Source: Solanum dulcamara (taxonomy: Eukaryota > Streptophyta > Magnoliopsida > Solanales > Solanaceae). Taken from it: a stretch of 64,000 nt of DNA. The stretch covers positions 11,001,001-11,065,000 of the forward strand of contig NC_077243.1 of assembly GCF_947179165.1 (NCBI RefSeq). Direction: 5' to 3'. The position numbers were made by a program, and so were the translations under genes. The notes below the pieces were generated by a model. It saw only the letters and a list, made by a program, of their open reading frames with translations. It made no database searches and was not told where the DNA came from. Positions 23,318 to 34,999 of this stretch are shown here, piece by piece; positions within the stretch are counted from its first letter, which is position 1; each line of letters starts with the position of its first letter.

Positions 23318-24038
23318 AGGTAATATGGACAGAAATGTCCCCCATAGATTCCAGACTGTAATTCAGCAGATGTGTATCGATAGGACATACATGCATCATT
23401 TCATTGCATTGCATCGCATTTTATTGATATTTGTAAATTCGTGTTTACCACTTATTTCTCTGTATATATTGAATTTGACTTGATATGATTCACTTGATAA
23501 GACTACCGATGAATATTCGTGGACTGTATTGTTATTATTGTGTAGAGTATAGAGTTAGACTGATTTTATGCAGGTTGTAATTGAGGAGGTTTGATTGGGA
23601 TGACAGGAGTACTTGTATCTATCGAGCTTTGTTTTGTTTTAGTTATCCCCTTGCTGAGTACCGTGTTGTTTGGTACTCACCCCTTGCTGCTACACTTGTG
23701 TAGGTTGTGAGCCCGGACCTGCTTGATCTTCTACTGTTTTCTACCACATCCGAGGCTATCATTTCGAGTGTTGAGGTAGTTGTTACATCCATCTAGCGGA
23801 TACCTCTTACCCCTTTAATATGTTTTAGTCCTATTCTACAGACAAAAACATTGTGACTGTATTTTATTTCGTACTTTGATAATGTATTAGTGGCTTGTAC
23901 ACATGACAACCAATCTTGGGGGAATTTGAGTTTGTTTTATGTGTTTTTGATTTATTTTGTTTTCTTCCGCATCTACTGTTCGTTGGGTATTAGGCTGACT
24001 AATCTCGGTGGGTTGAGATGAGTATTTGGATAGTGACA

Positions 24039-24222
24039 GTATAGAGGGATCATTACGCTCGACCTTCATTCTTCGGGCATCGTCGTTATCTTAAAGATGA
24101 CATTAAATAACCTAGTCAACCACTCCAAACCTACCGTATTCGCGCTCTTTCAAAATTCTCCAGGAATCTCGTCAGGTCCGATCGCTCTTCTCCAGCGCAT
24201 CCTACGCACAGCACCCTTAAAA
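24039..24222 (-). mobile_element. RTE LINE fragment (about 180 bp)
   Basis: Aligns without large gaps to 789-973, including the stretch coding the N-terminal part of the reverse transcriptase on the minus strand. Truncated on both sides. It starts exactly where the LTR-like sequence ends. Confidence 0.85.
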
Positions 24223-25619
24223 TTAGAATAAGTATTAACTAATTGTGATATAATAATGAGAGTATATATGTCATGTATTTATAGAGTCACCGTCAATTTT
24301 GTGTTCGGATAAAAATTTTTACCGTGACGATCAATATTATTTGCAGATAATCATTCAATAACCTCATGAATAATAATTTGTTAAATTTATTTGTAAATTG
24401 TAATAGCATATTCCTTTCTTGTCAATTCAGTATATTACAAATATTCATATATAATTATTGGTATATTTGTCATGATTCCTCAATTTGAAAGCGTGGAGCA
24501 CGACTTCACTTTACTCTTATATATATCAATACTTTCATATCAGTGTAATTCCAACTAATAAAATATGATCATAATTGATGAATAATTAGGCACGTGAGTA
24601 CATTTTCAATAATGATTTATAGAAAAAGTCCTTACCCCACATGACTTCTTTCATCAGCATAGTTTCAACTTCTAACTTTCAAATAAGCAATATAATTCTC
24701 AATCCACTAAAATCAAAAACAGATTACTCCCTCCGTCCAAATTTTAAAAAGAGAAAATACTTTTAAAGTTTGTTGTCTAAGATAACTTATAGATATGTGT
24801 ATAAAATAAAGTATTTAATATTTATTAAATTTAAATAAAGAAGTATAACTTTTTTAATTAAAAAAACTAAAAAGAAAAGCATGATATATTTTCTTCATCC
24901 AATTTATATGACATAATTTGAATGTTGAGAATAGAACTTTAACAAAGCTCTTCATTAGTTTCTTTCCTTCTCTTCCCCACCCCCAGTGGATGGGTGGGTG
25001 GGGGGTATTATATAAGTTAAATTTAAAACTGTTAACTAATGTCCAATTGTTAATCCATGAACCTGGTGGCACGAATGAATTCTTGAGAAATTCCTAAGAT
25101 GGTGATGACTGATGTAACATTAAAAATCACAAGATTCATATTTCCTGCTATAATAATTCGATGTCAATGAAATAAGCTGCTCCTGTCGTACAAATTTCGG
25201 CGCTGTTCTTTCCGTAAAATTACGAGAAAACATGGAAAATCTTTGGATTAAGCTTTTCTTTTTTCTTGATGAGACTTCCACCGTCCAATTTCAAAAGGAA
25301 AAAAAACCTGTTCATTTTACAACTTGTACAATTCATGTGATGTAACATCCAACTAATGGGATACTTATCTATCCATTTTGAGTTTAAATTCTATTTACTT
25401 TAATTTTATTTATAAGCTATATTTAATAACAAGGAAAAAAAATCTATCATAATTTGTTATTTTGCATTCTCTTCATCTAATTTTATTTGGAATAGATTAA
25501 TTTGACATGAAACTTAATAATTAAAAAAAATTATGATCTTAAATATATTATAATATATGTGTAGCTGTATGCAACAAATTTTAAAGTGATAGAAAATAAA
25601 TTGCAATCACAAATAAAAT
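24223..25619. other. Displaced downstream flank of CYP94B copy 1
   Basis: No gene. Collinear blocks match the flank of copy 2: the TTCTTTCATCA region near 24645 with 29610, CTCCCTCCGTCCAAAT at 24727 with 29690, TTTCGGCGCTGTTC at about 25195 with 30654, and CCACCGTCCAATTT at 25278 with 31261. CTCCCTCCGTCC is one end of a Stowaway-type MITE; its partner is not clear. Confidence 0.7.
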
Positions 25620-25868
25620 ATGAAAAGACATAATTTTATTGATAAAACATAAACGTGGGTACAAATCTATTTATCATTTGATTCTTCTCTCTTAAGATTT
25701 TTCTATGATTCAAGGATCGTTATTAACATATTTCTTCAAATGAACATATTATCTTTTATATAAGCATGAGTTAGGATTTAGAATAGAATATCATCCAAGA
25801 ACTCTAACTGAAATTAAACTCATCTTATATAATCTCATAAAATATAGATATCAACAGTAAGAATGTGT
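25620..25868 (-). repeat. Dispersed repeat, inverted relative to 17400-17790
   Basis: The reverse complement follows 17400-17790 from its end backwards with many mismatches and gaps. Together the two arms enclose CYP94B copy 1 and its insertions. Confidence 0.65.
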
Positions 25869-26456
25869 CTTTTTTTAAAAAAAAAAGGGATTAATAAAAA
25901 AATAATTTCAAACAAAAACGGCATGAAGGGAGTGAACTAATAGAGTAAACTATTTTTTTTTATCACTTTCTGTATATAACTTTCAGTTGCAAAATAATTA
26001 ATTGCTCCAATTATAACGTGCACCAAAATGCACTTAGTCTTGGACCACCCATGGTGGGATCGGAAAAGGCTTTATAAATTATGGTGGCTTCTGATTCTCC
26101 AATTAAAATGAATTATTAACTATTATTTTATTAATTAATACTTTCTCAACTATATCACTTTAAAATTAAAATTGATAGTTGTGAGATTCTTTGACTAATA
26201 TCAAATGCAGTGGACTTCTTTGATGTCGACGAACTTATAGTCATAATTGTGAGCATCCAGAATGGGTCAAAAGGGTTTTTTCGTAAAATAATTAAGCTAA
26301 AGTCTTGATGAGGTAATTTGAGCTGAAAATCTATAAATTGGAAACTTTTGGCGTTTGTCAAACATAAATAAGCCAAAAAAGCGCTTTAAGCCTATTCAAG
26401 CACACTCTTAACATAAATCAATATTTGTATAAACATAATTATATCACTTAATCATA
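25869..26456. other. Intergenic, nothing recognised
   Basis: AT-rich sequence before the second duplication unit. No gene or element supported. Confidence 0.6.
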
Positions 26457-27125
26457 AAGTTAATTAATATTGAGTGGTCAAAATTGTTGAAATTTGACTT
26501 TAATACATGAAATATACTAATAAAATTGTATGGTCAAAGGTATTGAAATTATTAGTACCTAATATGAGGAGGTGTATTATCATGAAAAGAAAGATAAGCT
26601 TACAAGTGGTTTTAAGGTGTTGGTCTTTGTCAAATGTAGAAGAAAATTTCATAGCCAGTAGCGGACATATATTGCGTCATTTACTACGCACACTTCTAGG
26701 TATATATATCAATATCAATTAAAGCCTCTTGAAAATGTTGAAGGATTGTGCAGTGGTTAATATATTGCAAAATTTTATTAACGCTGCGTTTTCAATTTTA
26801 GCTAGCAACGTAATTATAATTTTTTGATATTCCTTAATATAAATTCGATCTTTGTTACTTTGTATATAGTAATAATTTAATAAGAAAGTTATATACAGTA
26901 TAAGACACTGCTTTAAAAATAATCCATTTAATAATATTCCTATGACATTATAGTTACTAAAGCATTATTAAGACAGAATTGATCGTCATTAAATCCTGTA
27001 GATAATAATTAAATAATAATAGTAGCACTCTAGAAATAAAGAAAAACCTCCTTGTAGCGGACAATGTTACACGTCGATCGGAGAAATTTTCTCGGCGCTG
27101 TGATTTTCAAACTCCGCATAAGAAT

Positions 27126-27212
27126 CACGTGATGAAATTGCTTAGTAATAATAACCAAGTGTGCCAAATTTCTTCCCTCTTGTCATTTTCTTTCCACAAA
27201 TACTTATATATA
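27126..27212 (+). promoter_or_regulatory. CYP94B copy 2 promoter: G-box and TATA box
   Basis: CACGTG at 27126-27131 within AGAATCACGTG, and TATATATA at 27205-27212. Same order and near-same spacing as copy 1. The downstream leader (CAATAAATCACACCTCCATTC) is also conserved. Confidence 0.65.
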
Positions 27213-27297
27213 GAGTCACTTATATTCCTCAATAAATCACACCTCCATTCACTTCTCTCTCTTCCTCTAAACCCTAAACATTCACCTTGCTAGAAAG

Positions 27298-28791
27298 ATG
27301 TTTCTTTCTCTCTTTCTTTTCTTCATTTTAGGGTTTCTTTGCTTTAACCTAAAACATCATCTCAAATTCAGAAAATTGACTCCCATCTATGGCCCTTCCT
27401 CTTACCCAATCCTTGGATGCCTTATTTCCTTCTACAAAAATCGACATCGACTATTGGATTGGTACACTCAACTTTTAACTGAGTCCCCTACACAAACCAT
27501 TCTTGTTCAGCGCTTCGGCGCTCCTCGGACTATAATCACAGCTAATCCGGATAACGTTGAATATATTCTCAAAACCAATTTCATAAATTATCCAAAGGGG
27601 AAGCCCTTTACGGATATTCTAGGCGATTTTCTAGGGAATGGGATATTCAACGTGGACGGGGAGCTGTGGAGCGCCCTGCGCAAAATGGCTAGCCATGAGT
27701 TCAGCACAAATTTGTTGAGGGAGTTTACCGTTAAAACTCTTGAAGAAGTAGTCGAAAACAGGCTCATTCCATTGCTTCACCAGGCTGCTAAGTCTGGCAA
27801 AGTGTTGGATTTGCAAGACGTGCTTAGGCGTTTCGCCTTCGACACTATTTGCAAGGTGTCCCTTGGTACCGACCCACACTGCTTGGATGATCTCTCGCAC
27901 GTGCCAGTTTTAGTTGATTCGTTCGACACTGCTTCTCGAGCGTGTGCTATGCGAGGGATGGCGCCTGTCTATGCGATTTGGAAAAGTAAAAGAGCGCTCA
28001 ATTTAGGATCAGAGAAGAAGCTGAAGGAAAACGTGAAACGAGTTCATTCTTGTATCGATGAGATCATAAAGGAAAAGAAACAAAAGATGGTTATTGAAAA
28101 TATTGGAGATCACATGAAAAACATGGATCTTCTATCTAGATTATTAATTGCTGGACACGAAGATGAAGTGGTGAGAGATATGGTCATAAGTTTCCTCATG
28201 GCAGGAAGAGACACCACTTCTTCCGCATTGACATGGCTTTTTTGGCTCACTACCAATCACCACGACGTCAAAAACGAAATGATTGATGAAATAACGTCGA
28301 TCAACAATGGCGATAGGCCGCTTGAATTCGATGAATTAAAAGAGATGAAGTATTTAGCCGCGTGCTTGAATGAATCAATGAGGCTTTATCCGCCAGTGGT
28401 TTGGGACTCTAAGCACGCGGCTAAAGACGACGTTTTGCCAGATGGAACAAGGGTTCAAAAGGGCAATAGAGTTACTTATTTCCAGTACGGAATGGGTCGG
28501 ATGGAGGAAATTTGGGGAAAAGACTGTCTCGAATTCAAACCGGACCGTTGGATCGATGAAAATGGAGGGTTTAAAATTGTAAGTCCGTATAAGTATCCAG
28601 TGTTTCAAGCAGGTCCAAGGGTGTGTTTGGGGAAAGAAATGGCATTCACGCAAATGAAGTATGTGTTGGCTTCGGTGCTAAGGCGGTTCGAGATTAAGCC
28701 GGTGAATGTAGAAAAACCGGTTTTTCTGGCTCTGTTGACTGCACACATGGCTGGTGGATTTAATGTGAGAATGTATGACCGTGATATATAG
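27298..28791 (+). CDS. CYP94B: Cytochrome P450, CYP94B subfamily, copy 2 (497 aa, intronless)
   Basis: Same length and motif layout as the gene at 18750-20243: helix I AGRDTT, ESMR, FQAGPRVCLGKE with Cys443. About 19 of 497 residues differ by eye. The notable changes are Q127L between W124 and R128 of helix C, and Y476F, V477L, P478A in the last substrate-recognition loop just before LLTAHMAGG. Cys-Asn, Ser-Leu and Arg-Cys exchanges occur elsewhere. All catalytic motifs are intact, so the protein is probably active, perhaps with altered substrate preference (inference). Expected role: ER-bound oxidation of jasmonoyl-isoleucine or a related acyl substrate. Start ATG follows a leader nearly identical to that of copy 1. 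Confidence 0.95.
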   Translation: MFLSLFLFFILGFLCFNLKHHLKFRKLTPIYGPSSYPILGCLISFYKNRHRLLDWYTQLLTESPTQTILVQRFGAPRTIITANPDNVEYILKTNFINYPKGKPFTDILGDFLGNGIFNVDGELWSALRKMASHEFSTNLLREFTVKTLEEVVENRLIPLLHQAAKSGKVLDLQDVLRRFAFDTICKVSLGTDPHCLDDLSHVPVLVDSFDTASRACAMRGMAPVYAIWKSKRALNLGSEKKLKENVKRVHSCIDEIIKEKKQKMVIENIGDHMKNMDLLSRLLIAGHEDEVVRDMVISFLMAGRDTTSSALTWLFWLTTNHHDVKNEMIDEITSINNGDRPLEFDELKEMKYLAACLNESMRLYPPVVWDSKHAAKDDVLPDGTRVQKGNRVTYFQYGMGRMEEIWGKDCLEFKPDRWIDENGGFKIVSPYKYPVFQAGPRVCLGKEMAFTQMKYVLASVLRRFEIKPVNVEKPVFLALLTAHMAGGFNVRMYDRDI

Positions 28792-29892
28792 CTAGGCTAA
28801 AGGGTGAAATGAAAAATACTCCACTAAGTACTGTTCAATTAGCATTTGCTTCTTGTTAAATTTTTTGCAAATGAAAAATCTTAATAAAGGAGTATGCATA
28901 GATTGAAGCTTAATTGTGCATTATTTTTGGGTCAATTAGGAATGATCAACTAATTCTGCCTTCTAATATGTTTTTGGACAATCCTTGAAATTCAAGATTT
29001 GAATTCAAATATTCTACTTCGAGATTAATTTCTCATTATCCATTAGTTTACCATTGAATTATTTAATCGAGTAAGAAGAAATGTTCATTTTTAAGTGTTG
29101 GGTTAGGTAGTGCTATGTTTGATTTTCACATGAGTTAGTTTATCCAGTATAAACATGTTTTTCTGATTAATAAATATAGCTGGTCCAGTTGTGTATTAGA
29201 CACGTGATATATATAATTTAGTGCTTGTTCCAGTATTGTTTAATGCCTAACTAACAAGGACTTTTATTACTCTCTTCACTGATTTACTTGGCATATTTTG
29301 AATTTTCAGGTTCAAATAAATTTTTCTTAGATTTTATCTTAATACTTCGTCATTCTGATTATATTTGTAACGATATTCCTTCGCCACTGATAAATTAACT
29401 CTTTAATTTTCTTTACCTCTTTTTCTTGCCAATACAGTGCTATATTATTGTAAATATTCATTAATATTGATACTTAAATCATTGCCCCATTTTGACTACG
29501 TGGTAGGATTTGCTTCACTAATTGGAGCATTATTATGATATCATTATTAATTAGTACTGTATATGATTTATGAATTATAAGAAAAGTCGTTACCCCACTT
29601 CCATAACACTTCTTTCATATCACTGATCAGTGTAGTGCAAAGTGCCAACTAAATAATTCTCCATCCCCTATAATCACAAATCAATTATTCCCTCCGTCCA
29701 AATCTTTTGGAGATAATTTATTGGGCATTTAGAAATTATTTTAAAGAAGAAATATATTATTGATCTAAAACAAATTATAGATATTTATATAACTATAAAT
29801 CATTTTACTAAGTATAAAATAAAAATTTTAAATTAAATTATTTCTAAATAATAGTGTCTGGTATTTCTTTTGCACTAAATTAAAAAAAGTAT

Positions 29893-29895
<3 letters not shown>

Positions 29896-29937
<42 letters not shown>
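29896..29937. repeat. (AT)21 microsatellite
   Basis: Uninterrupted AT dinucleotides. Confidence 0.95.
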
Positions 29938-29941
<4 letters not shown>

Positions 29942-30718
29942 TGGGATAAAGAAAGTAGTACTTTAATAACATCCTTCATTATTTTCTTCTTTCATTTTCT
30001 ATTTTTATGTGATATATGTTCAATTTTGAGCTAACTTTCAACTATAATATTTCAATTGTCAAGATGTGATCGAATGGATCAAATGATCATCAACTATTAA
30101 TCAAAAGTCTCGCATTTAAGACCTGAGAATAAAGAGGATTTTAATAAATCAAAAAATACTTATATTCGTATATCGATGAATCGTACATGCGATTGGAAAA
30201 AATTCTCAATTCGGATACACAACATTAACGACTAGTACTACACTCTACTACCATACAAGAAAAGAGCAGCTGCATGCATGACTTTAAATTACTTCATCAG
30301 TGAATATATATATTTCGAATACCAGCCAATGAAATCAAAAACAGAAATCTACAATATAATATTATTTCTTCCTTCTAGTTTTATTGCCCATTATATTATA
30401 AATAAATAGTCACTTTTATTTGTTTAATTTAGAAAATCAAAAAATAATTTATTACTTAGTTCCTAATTTTCTCTTATTATTAATTAATTATAGTCATTTT
30501 AAAAATAATAAATTCATTATATTCAAAGGGTTATATAATAAAATTATCATTTTATTTATTATTGTGTATCAAATCAATACTAGACAAATTAAAATAAAGT
30601 TAGATACTTTAAAAAGCACATGATTCACATTACTCCATATGACAAAACTCCATTTCGGCGCTGTTCGAAAAATAACGAGAAACATGAAAACTCTCCTTAG
30701 TCGATATATTATATATTA

Positions 30719-30887
30719 CTATCCGTTTTATTTTATGTGATATTATTTGATTTGATATGTAAATCATTTCATTAAGTATAAAAAGAGAATTTTATAGTTA
30801 AATTATTTCTAATTATAATAATTAAGGTGACATTTTTTTTGGAATGACCAAAAAGAAAAAGTGACACATAAAATAGAATGGAGGGAG
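30719..30887. mobile_element. Stowaway-like MITE, 169 bp
   Basis: Left CTATCCGTTTTATTTTATGTG and right CACATAAAATAGAATGGAG plus GGAG form inverted ends. TA is present on the left (30717-30718); the right flank is TC, presumably mutated. Confidence 0.65.
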
Positions 30888-31639
30888 TCAGTGGTGGAGC
30901 CATATGCACTTGAGGAGTGTCAACCGACACTCCGTTGTTTCCTCGGTGGGATAAAGTTGAGCCAAAAAATCTCGATTCAAGATAAATTCTTTGTCGGAAA
31001 ATTACAATTTGTGCTTTGTGGGTAGGAGTATTTTTTATGTATGTAATATTACATATATTGATATTCCCTGATTTTTTCGTAAATTTACTTTTTATATATA
31101 TTGACGTCATTTAGTGAAATTTTTTGTTCTGCCAGTGGAGGAAGTTCTACTTTACTTATGTCCTGTCACGACAATACTAAAACACATGATACTAAAAGAA
31201 AAAATGAAAAGAAAGTTGTCTTTGATAGTTTGGATATTAAACTTTTTTCTGTTGGAGTCCCACCGTCCAATTTTAAGAGGAAAAAAACCTGCTCAATTTT
31301 CTAAGGAATACTTAATATTTTTAAAGCATCAAATTACAAAGAGTTTAAATTCTATTCGTTGTTTGTATCCAAAATACTATTTGATGCAAAAAGAATATGC
31401 TAAAGAAAACTCTTTATATATGACATGTCTTATACATTAAATCAATGCCGATTTTAGTACTTTTAATATTATAAGATTTGTTTAATGTCTCCTATTTTTT
31501 AAGACTATAGACAGTGTCTATTAGACACCTCAATTATGAATAATATTAATTATTCAAATATAATTTATTTTAATTAATATTTTTAATAGACGTGAAATAA
31601 TCACGATATATAATTTGAGACGAATGAAAGTAGATTACT

Positions 31640-32500
31640 GCTGAAAAGGTGGCTATAGCAGCAACAAGCAGAAATTATTGCCATTAATGTAACCTTTTGG
31701 GATATTATTGTTATATTTTTGGTCGAGTGTCAAATCTTGAATTATATGATGACAAAATAAATAAAAAAATCTTCAATTATATCATTTCATGTCGACATCC
31801 AGACATAACGCCACACATTTATCGTAATTAATTTCTCCCACTTAAAGTCAAATCTACGTCGACCAATATAAATTGCATAAAAATCATGATATTTCAGTTA
31901 TAGTAATTTGATATTTGATATTTATATTATTCGATTAATTTAAATTTAATGTTTAGTATATTTATTAGGGACTAAAGCGCTCCTTATTAACAAGTTTTTT
32001 AATCTCAAAATTTTTAATTGAGAATAAAGAAATTTTAAATATCTTATCACATCTAAAACATCGGTGGCTCAGAAAATTCTACGTACTCATGATGCAGTAT
32101 TAAGGATTACTCTCCAGGATCTATTTTATTTTATTTTGCTCTTATATTAAAAATAAATGTTTCTTTTATTTGTCATTTTAATAAATCAAAAGAGCTTTAT
32201 TACTTTTTTTTTCCATACTAACCTTAGCATTAACTAACTACATAAAGTAGAAATAGTAATAGTAGTCAAATTTAGAGTTTCAAAATATCATTAATAAAGT
32301 TAGTTTTGTGAAATACACCTCTAATTAAAGTTTTCTTAAGGGGCGTATCAGATTAACAAGCGGCTAGTAATATGAAATAGCTGGAGTACATATTACACCC
32401 TTAGTTTTAAATTGTTTGTTAGATTTGACTTGACATGGAGTTTAAAAAAGAAGACTTTTGAATCTTGTGTTCTTAAATTACATATATGTAAAATGTACCA
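31640..32500 (+). repeat. Older direct duplication, copy A
   Basis: Collinear with 33945-34730: CAGCAA...AGCAGAAATTATTGC, TTCAATTATATCATTT, CACATTTATCGTAA, CCCACTTAAAGTCAA, ACTAAAGCG(C/T)...TCC, then a Stowaway-like start. Many small indels, so older than the CYP94B coding duplication looks. Confidence 0.8.
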
Positions 32501-32610
32501 AAATGTCACTTAATCTTATGGTCTAAAACATGTCTTGTGGAAAGTTAAAATTAAAAAGTTGTTAAAAAATCAACTAGAAAAAGTAAGACAAACATATTGA
32601 AACGAAGGAG
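32396..32610. mobile_element. Stowaway-like MITE
   Basis: Left CACCCTTAGTTTTAAATTGTTTGT and the reverse complement of the right end CTCCTTCGTTTCAATATGTTTGTC align. TA on the left at 32394-32395. Confidence 0.6.
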
Positions 32611-32839
32611 TTATCATAGTCTATACATATGCGTTATCATATAGGAATTGTGAAAAATGATTTCTTAAATATATAAGTTACTGATAAGCTCCACTCCTAA
32701 TCGATTGGGCCATGTAGGGAATGAGCTTTGTTCGAAGTGGTGTAAGGTGGTGTTTTATACTTATTATTTCATCAATAAAATATCAAAATTTAACCAAAAG
32801 AAAACAACTGATAAGCTCCACCAATACACCATTCTATTG

Positions 32840-33008
32840 CATTTCTATCAATTGATTAGTTATCCAAATTTTTATCCTTATTCGTAAGGTTCGATTCCTC
32901 ACCTTATAATTTCTTTATCATTTTACTTTACCCCATCCACAACTTTTGTTTCTTTTTAAAAAGAAAGAGGTAAAACAAAGTCTAACAGACACTAACAATT
33001 AAAACCAA
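32840..33008 (+). mobile_element. tRNA-derived SINE, degraded
   Basis: TCAATTGATTAGTTA (box A-like) and GGTTCGATTCC (box B) are about 30 bp apart, and the tail shares GAGGTAAAACAAAGTC..ACAGACACT with the copy at 35372-35512. Confidence 0.6.
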
Positions 33009-33009
33009 G

Positions 33010-33635
33010 TACTGAAGTCACCCAGATGCACTTTCGCCCTAGTTCTTAAATTTTTGTCTCCTCGAATAAATAATATTTTTTACTAATATAAATTTATATT
33101 TTTGCATCATAATATTTTATAAGTTATGTTGTACTCTCTTAATGAACTTATACCTATTAGATATAAATTCAATTTTCGAGGACAATTTAAGGTCATTTAA
33201 TTTGAAGAATAAAAATTAAAGAAAAATATATTTAAAGAGCTAAAATTGAAGACCAATTAAAAGACAATTTTTGCAATAAAATAAAATTAAAAAAAAAGTC
33301 CAATTTTATCAATTAAAAAAGGAAGAAAAGATCTCACATTTAAGATGCACTTTTTGCAGAAGTAGTAGCTTTCATACACATTTTTTTTCCTCTGGAAGAG
33401 AAAAGCGACTATAAGTCGACTTAAATAATCAATTGATTTTATAGTTCTTTATAGATTTTAGAAAATATATGTTTAATTTATTTTTACTTAGAAATTTGAA
33501 AATGACATACAAATTTTTTTGTAATCATTTTTTTTTCTATTCAAATTATAAAGAGCCCAACTGATCTATATCTACACTTTAAACAATCCTTTTCTTTTGC
33601 TAAAAAGATTTCAAAGCATTTGCTAATAAGTAGTA
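33010..33635. other. Intergenic, nothing recognised
   Basis: AT-rich; no gene or repeat supported. Confidence 0.55.
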
Positions 33636-33870
33636 CTTCCTTCATCTTAATTACCTATCTTGATTTTTAAGAATAATTGTCTGACACTTTTATTTAATAA
33701 ATGTCTCTTAAAAATTAAACAATATTAAAAAGATGAAGTATAAAAGTATCGTTAGAAAAAAACATATTAATTTTTGCGTTTTGAATTCCTTAGATTATAC
33801 CTATTTTGAGACAATATAATTTTTTATTTCTTTTTATTAAGATGACACTTATATTTTGGAACGGAAGGAG
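33636..33870. mobile_element. Stowaway-like MITE, 235 bp
   Basis: Left CTTCCTTCATCTTAATTACC and right GGAACGGAAGGAG are imperfect inverted ends, with TA at 33634-33635 and 33871-33872. Confidence 0.65.
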
Positions 33871-33944
33871 TATTATTCATCGTTTTATATGTTTAAGATA
33901 AAATTATCTCATTTTACTCTTGAAAATTATAAACACCTTAATTA

Positions 33945-34730
33945 TGGGTATCAGCAAGCAGAAATTATTGCTGTATTTTTTGTCGAATGTCGAATCTTCA
34001 ATTATATCACGAAAAAAAAAACTTCAATTATATCATTTTATATCGACATGCAGACATTAACACATTTATCGTAACTAACTTTCCCCACTTAAAGTCAAGT
34101 CTATGTTGACCAATTGCATAAAATTCAGGTCATAGTTTTTCTTTTTAAAAATAAAAATATAAAACGTGATTCTCAATTCATAGTCATTCAATATTCACAG
34201 TACTGATTAATTTGAATTTTGATATTGGATATGTTCACTGGGAGTTAAAGCGTGCTCCATATCGACAAGTTCTTCAATCTCATGATCATTATTCATTACT
34301 TAAAGATAAAAGAAATAAGAAATTCTAACTATTTTATCACACCCAAAATAGTGGTAGTTTCAAAGTTTCTATTTATGATGCATAGAAAGTGTATCAAGTA
34401 TTACTCTCACTCTGTTTCATTTTATTTGCCCTATATCAAAAATAGATATTTTATTTTACTTGGCATTTTAATTTTGTCTCCTACTAACAATAGTATTAAA
34501 GTATTTAATTTAGAGTTTCAAAGCATTATTAATAAGGTTAGTTTAGTAAAATACAATTCTAATTAAAACTTTCTTAGAAAGAGTGTCAGATCAACTAGGG
34601 CGAAGTAATATGAAACAGAGAGAGTATACACATACTCCATTCGTTTCAAATTATTTGTCTGACCTTAATTTGACACGAAGTTTAAAAAAATTAAAAAAAA
34701 CTTTTAAATCTTGTAATTTTAAACTACCGT
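33945..34730 (+). repeat. Older direct duplication, copy B
   Basis: See 31640-32500. It ends in a Stowaway-like half (TCCATTCGTTTCAAATTATTTGTCTGAC) that parallels the MITE at 32396 but lacks an obvious right end. Confidence 0.8.
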
Positions 34731-34999
34731 ACCAAATTTAGGTACCCGCAATAAAAGGTGAAGCTTTTATTAGAAAAATTCACGTATAAAATCAACTTTT
34801 CAAGTATTAACATAAGATGCAGTGCTAAATGGATTTCAGTATATTTAAAATATTCAAATTCCTATATGAAAATACTAATTGTGTAAAATATCACTCTTTG
34901 CCTTCTGTCATTAATTTTTTTGAGTTTAATCCTACAGGTAGCATGAGAGTTTTGGAGTTCAATCATAAACATAAACTAAATATAACGGAGGTTCACCCT

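Larger units (their letters stand above)
21999..24038 (+). mobile_element. Probable solo LTR (or LTR fragment) of a Gypsy-like element
   Basis: Begins TGTAAAGACCCGTTAAG, has hairpin repeats of the GCCACACGCTCCGTGGC type, then GGTACTCACCCCTTGCTG and TGAGCCCGGACCTGCT. This style and order are what I know from long LTRs of chromovirus-type Gypsy elements. The right limit is taken at ...GATAGTGACA, where a LINE scrap begins. No internal gag-pol and no target duplication found, so the ends are uncertain. Confidence 0.55.
26457..28946 (+). repeat. Tandem duplication unit 2 (CYP94B gene plus flanks)
   Basis: Counterpart of 17873-20400; see that entry. Upstream flank similarity is patchy with indels, while the coding region is nearly identical. 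Confidence 0.9.
28947..31639. other. Intergenic 3' flank of CYP94B copy 2
   Basis: No gene. It holds an AT microsatellite, a Stowaway-like MITE and blocks homologous to 24223-25340. Open frames such as 31101-31440 have no family resemblance and lie in duplicated non-coding flank. Confidence 0.65.

Noticed and set aside
23130..23414. Minus-strand frames with repeated ACGP-like peptide text
   Set aside because: Produced by the three hairpin repeats of the LTR-like sequence; no protein family resemblance.
31101..31440. Plus-strand frames after CYP94B copy 2
   Set aside because: They lie in duplicated non-coding flank; the counterpart near 25200-25340 is not open, so there is no coding conservation.
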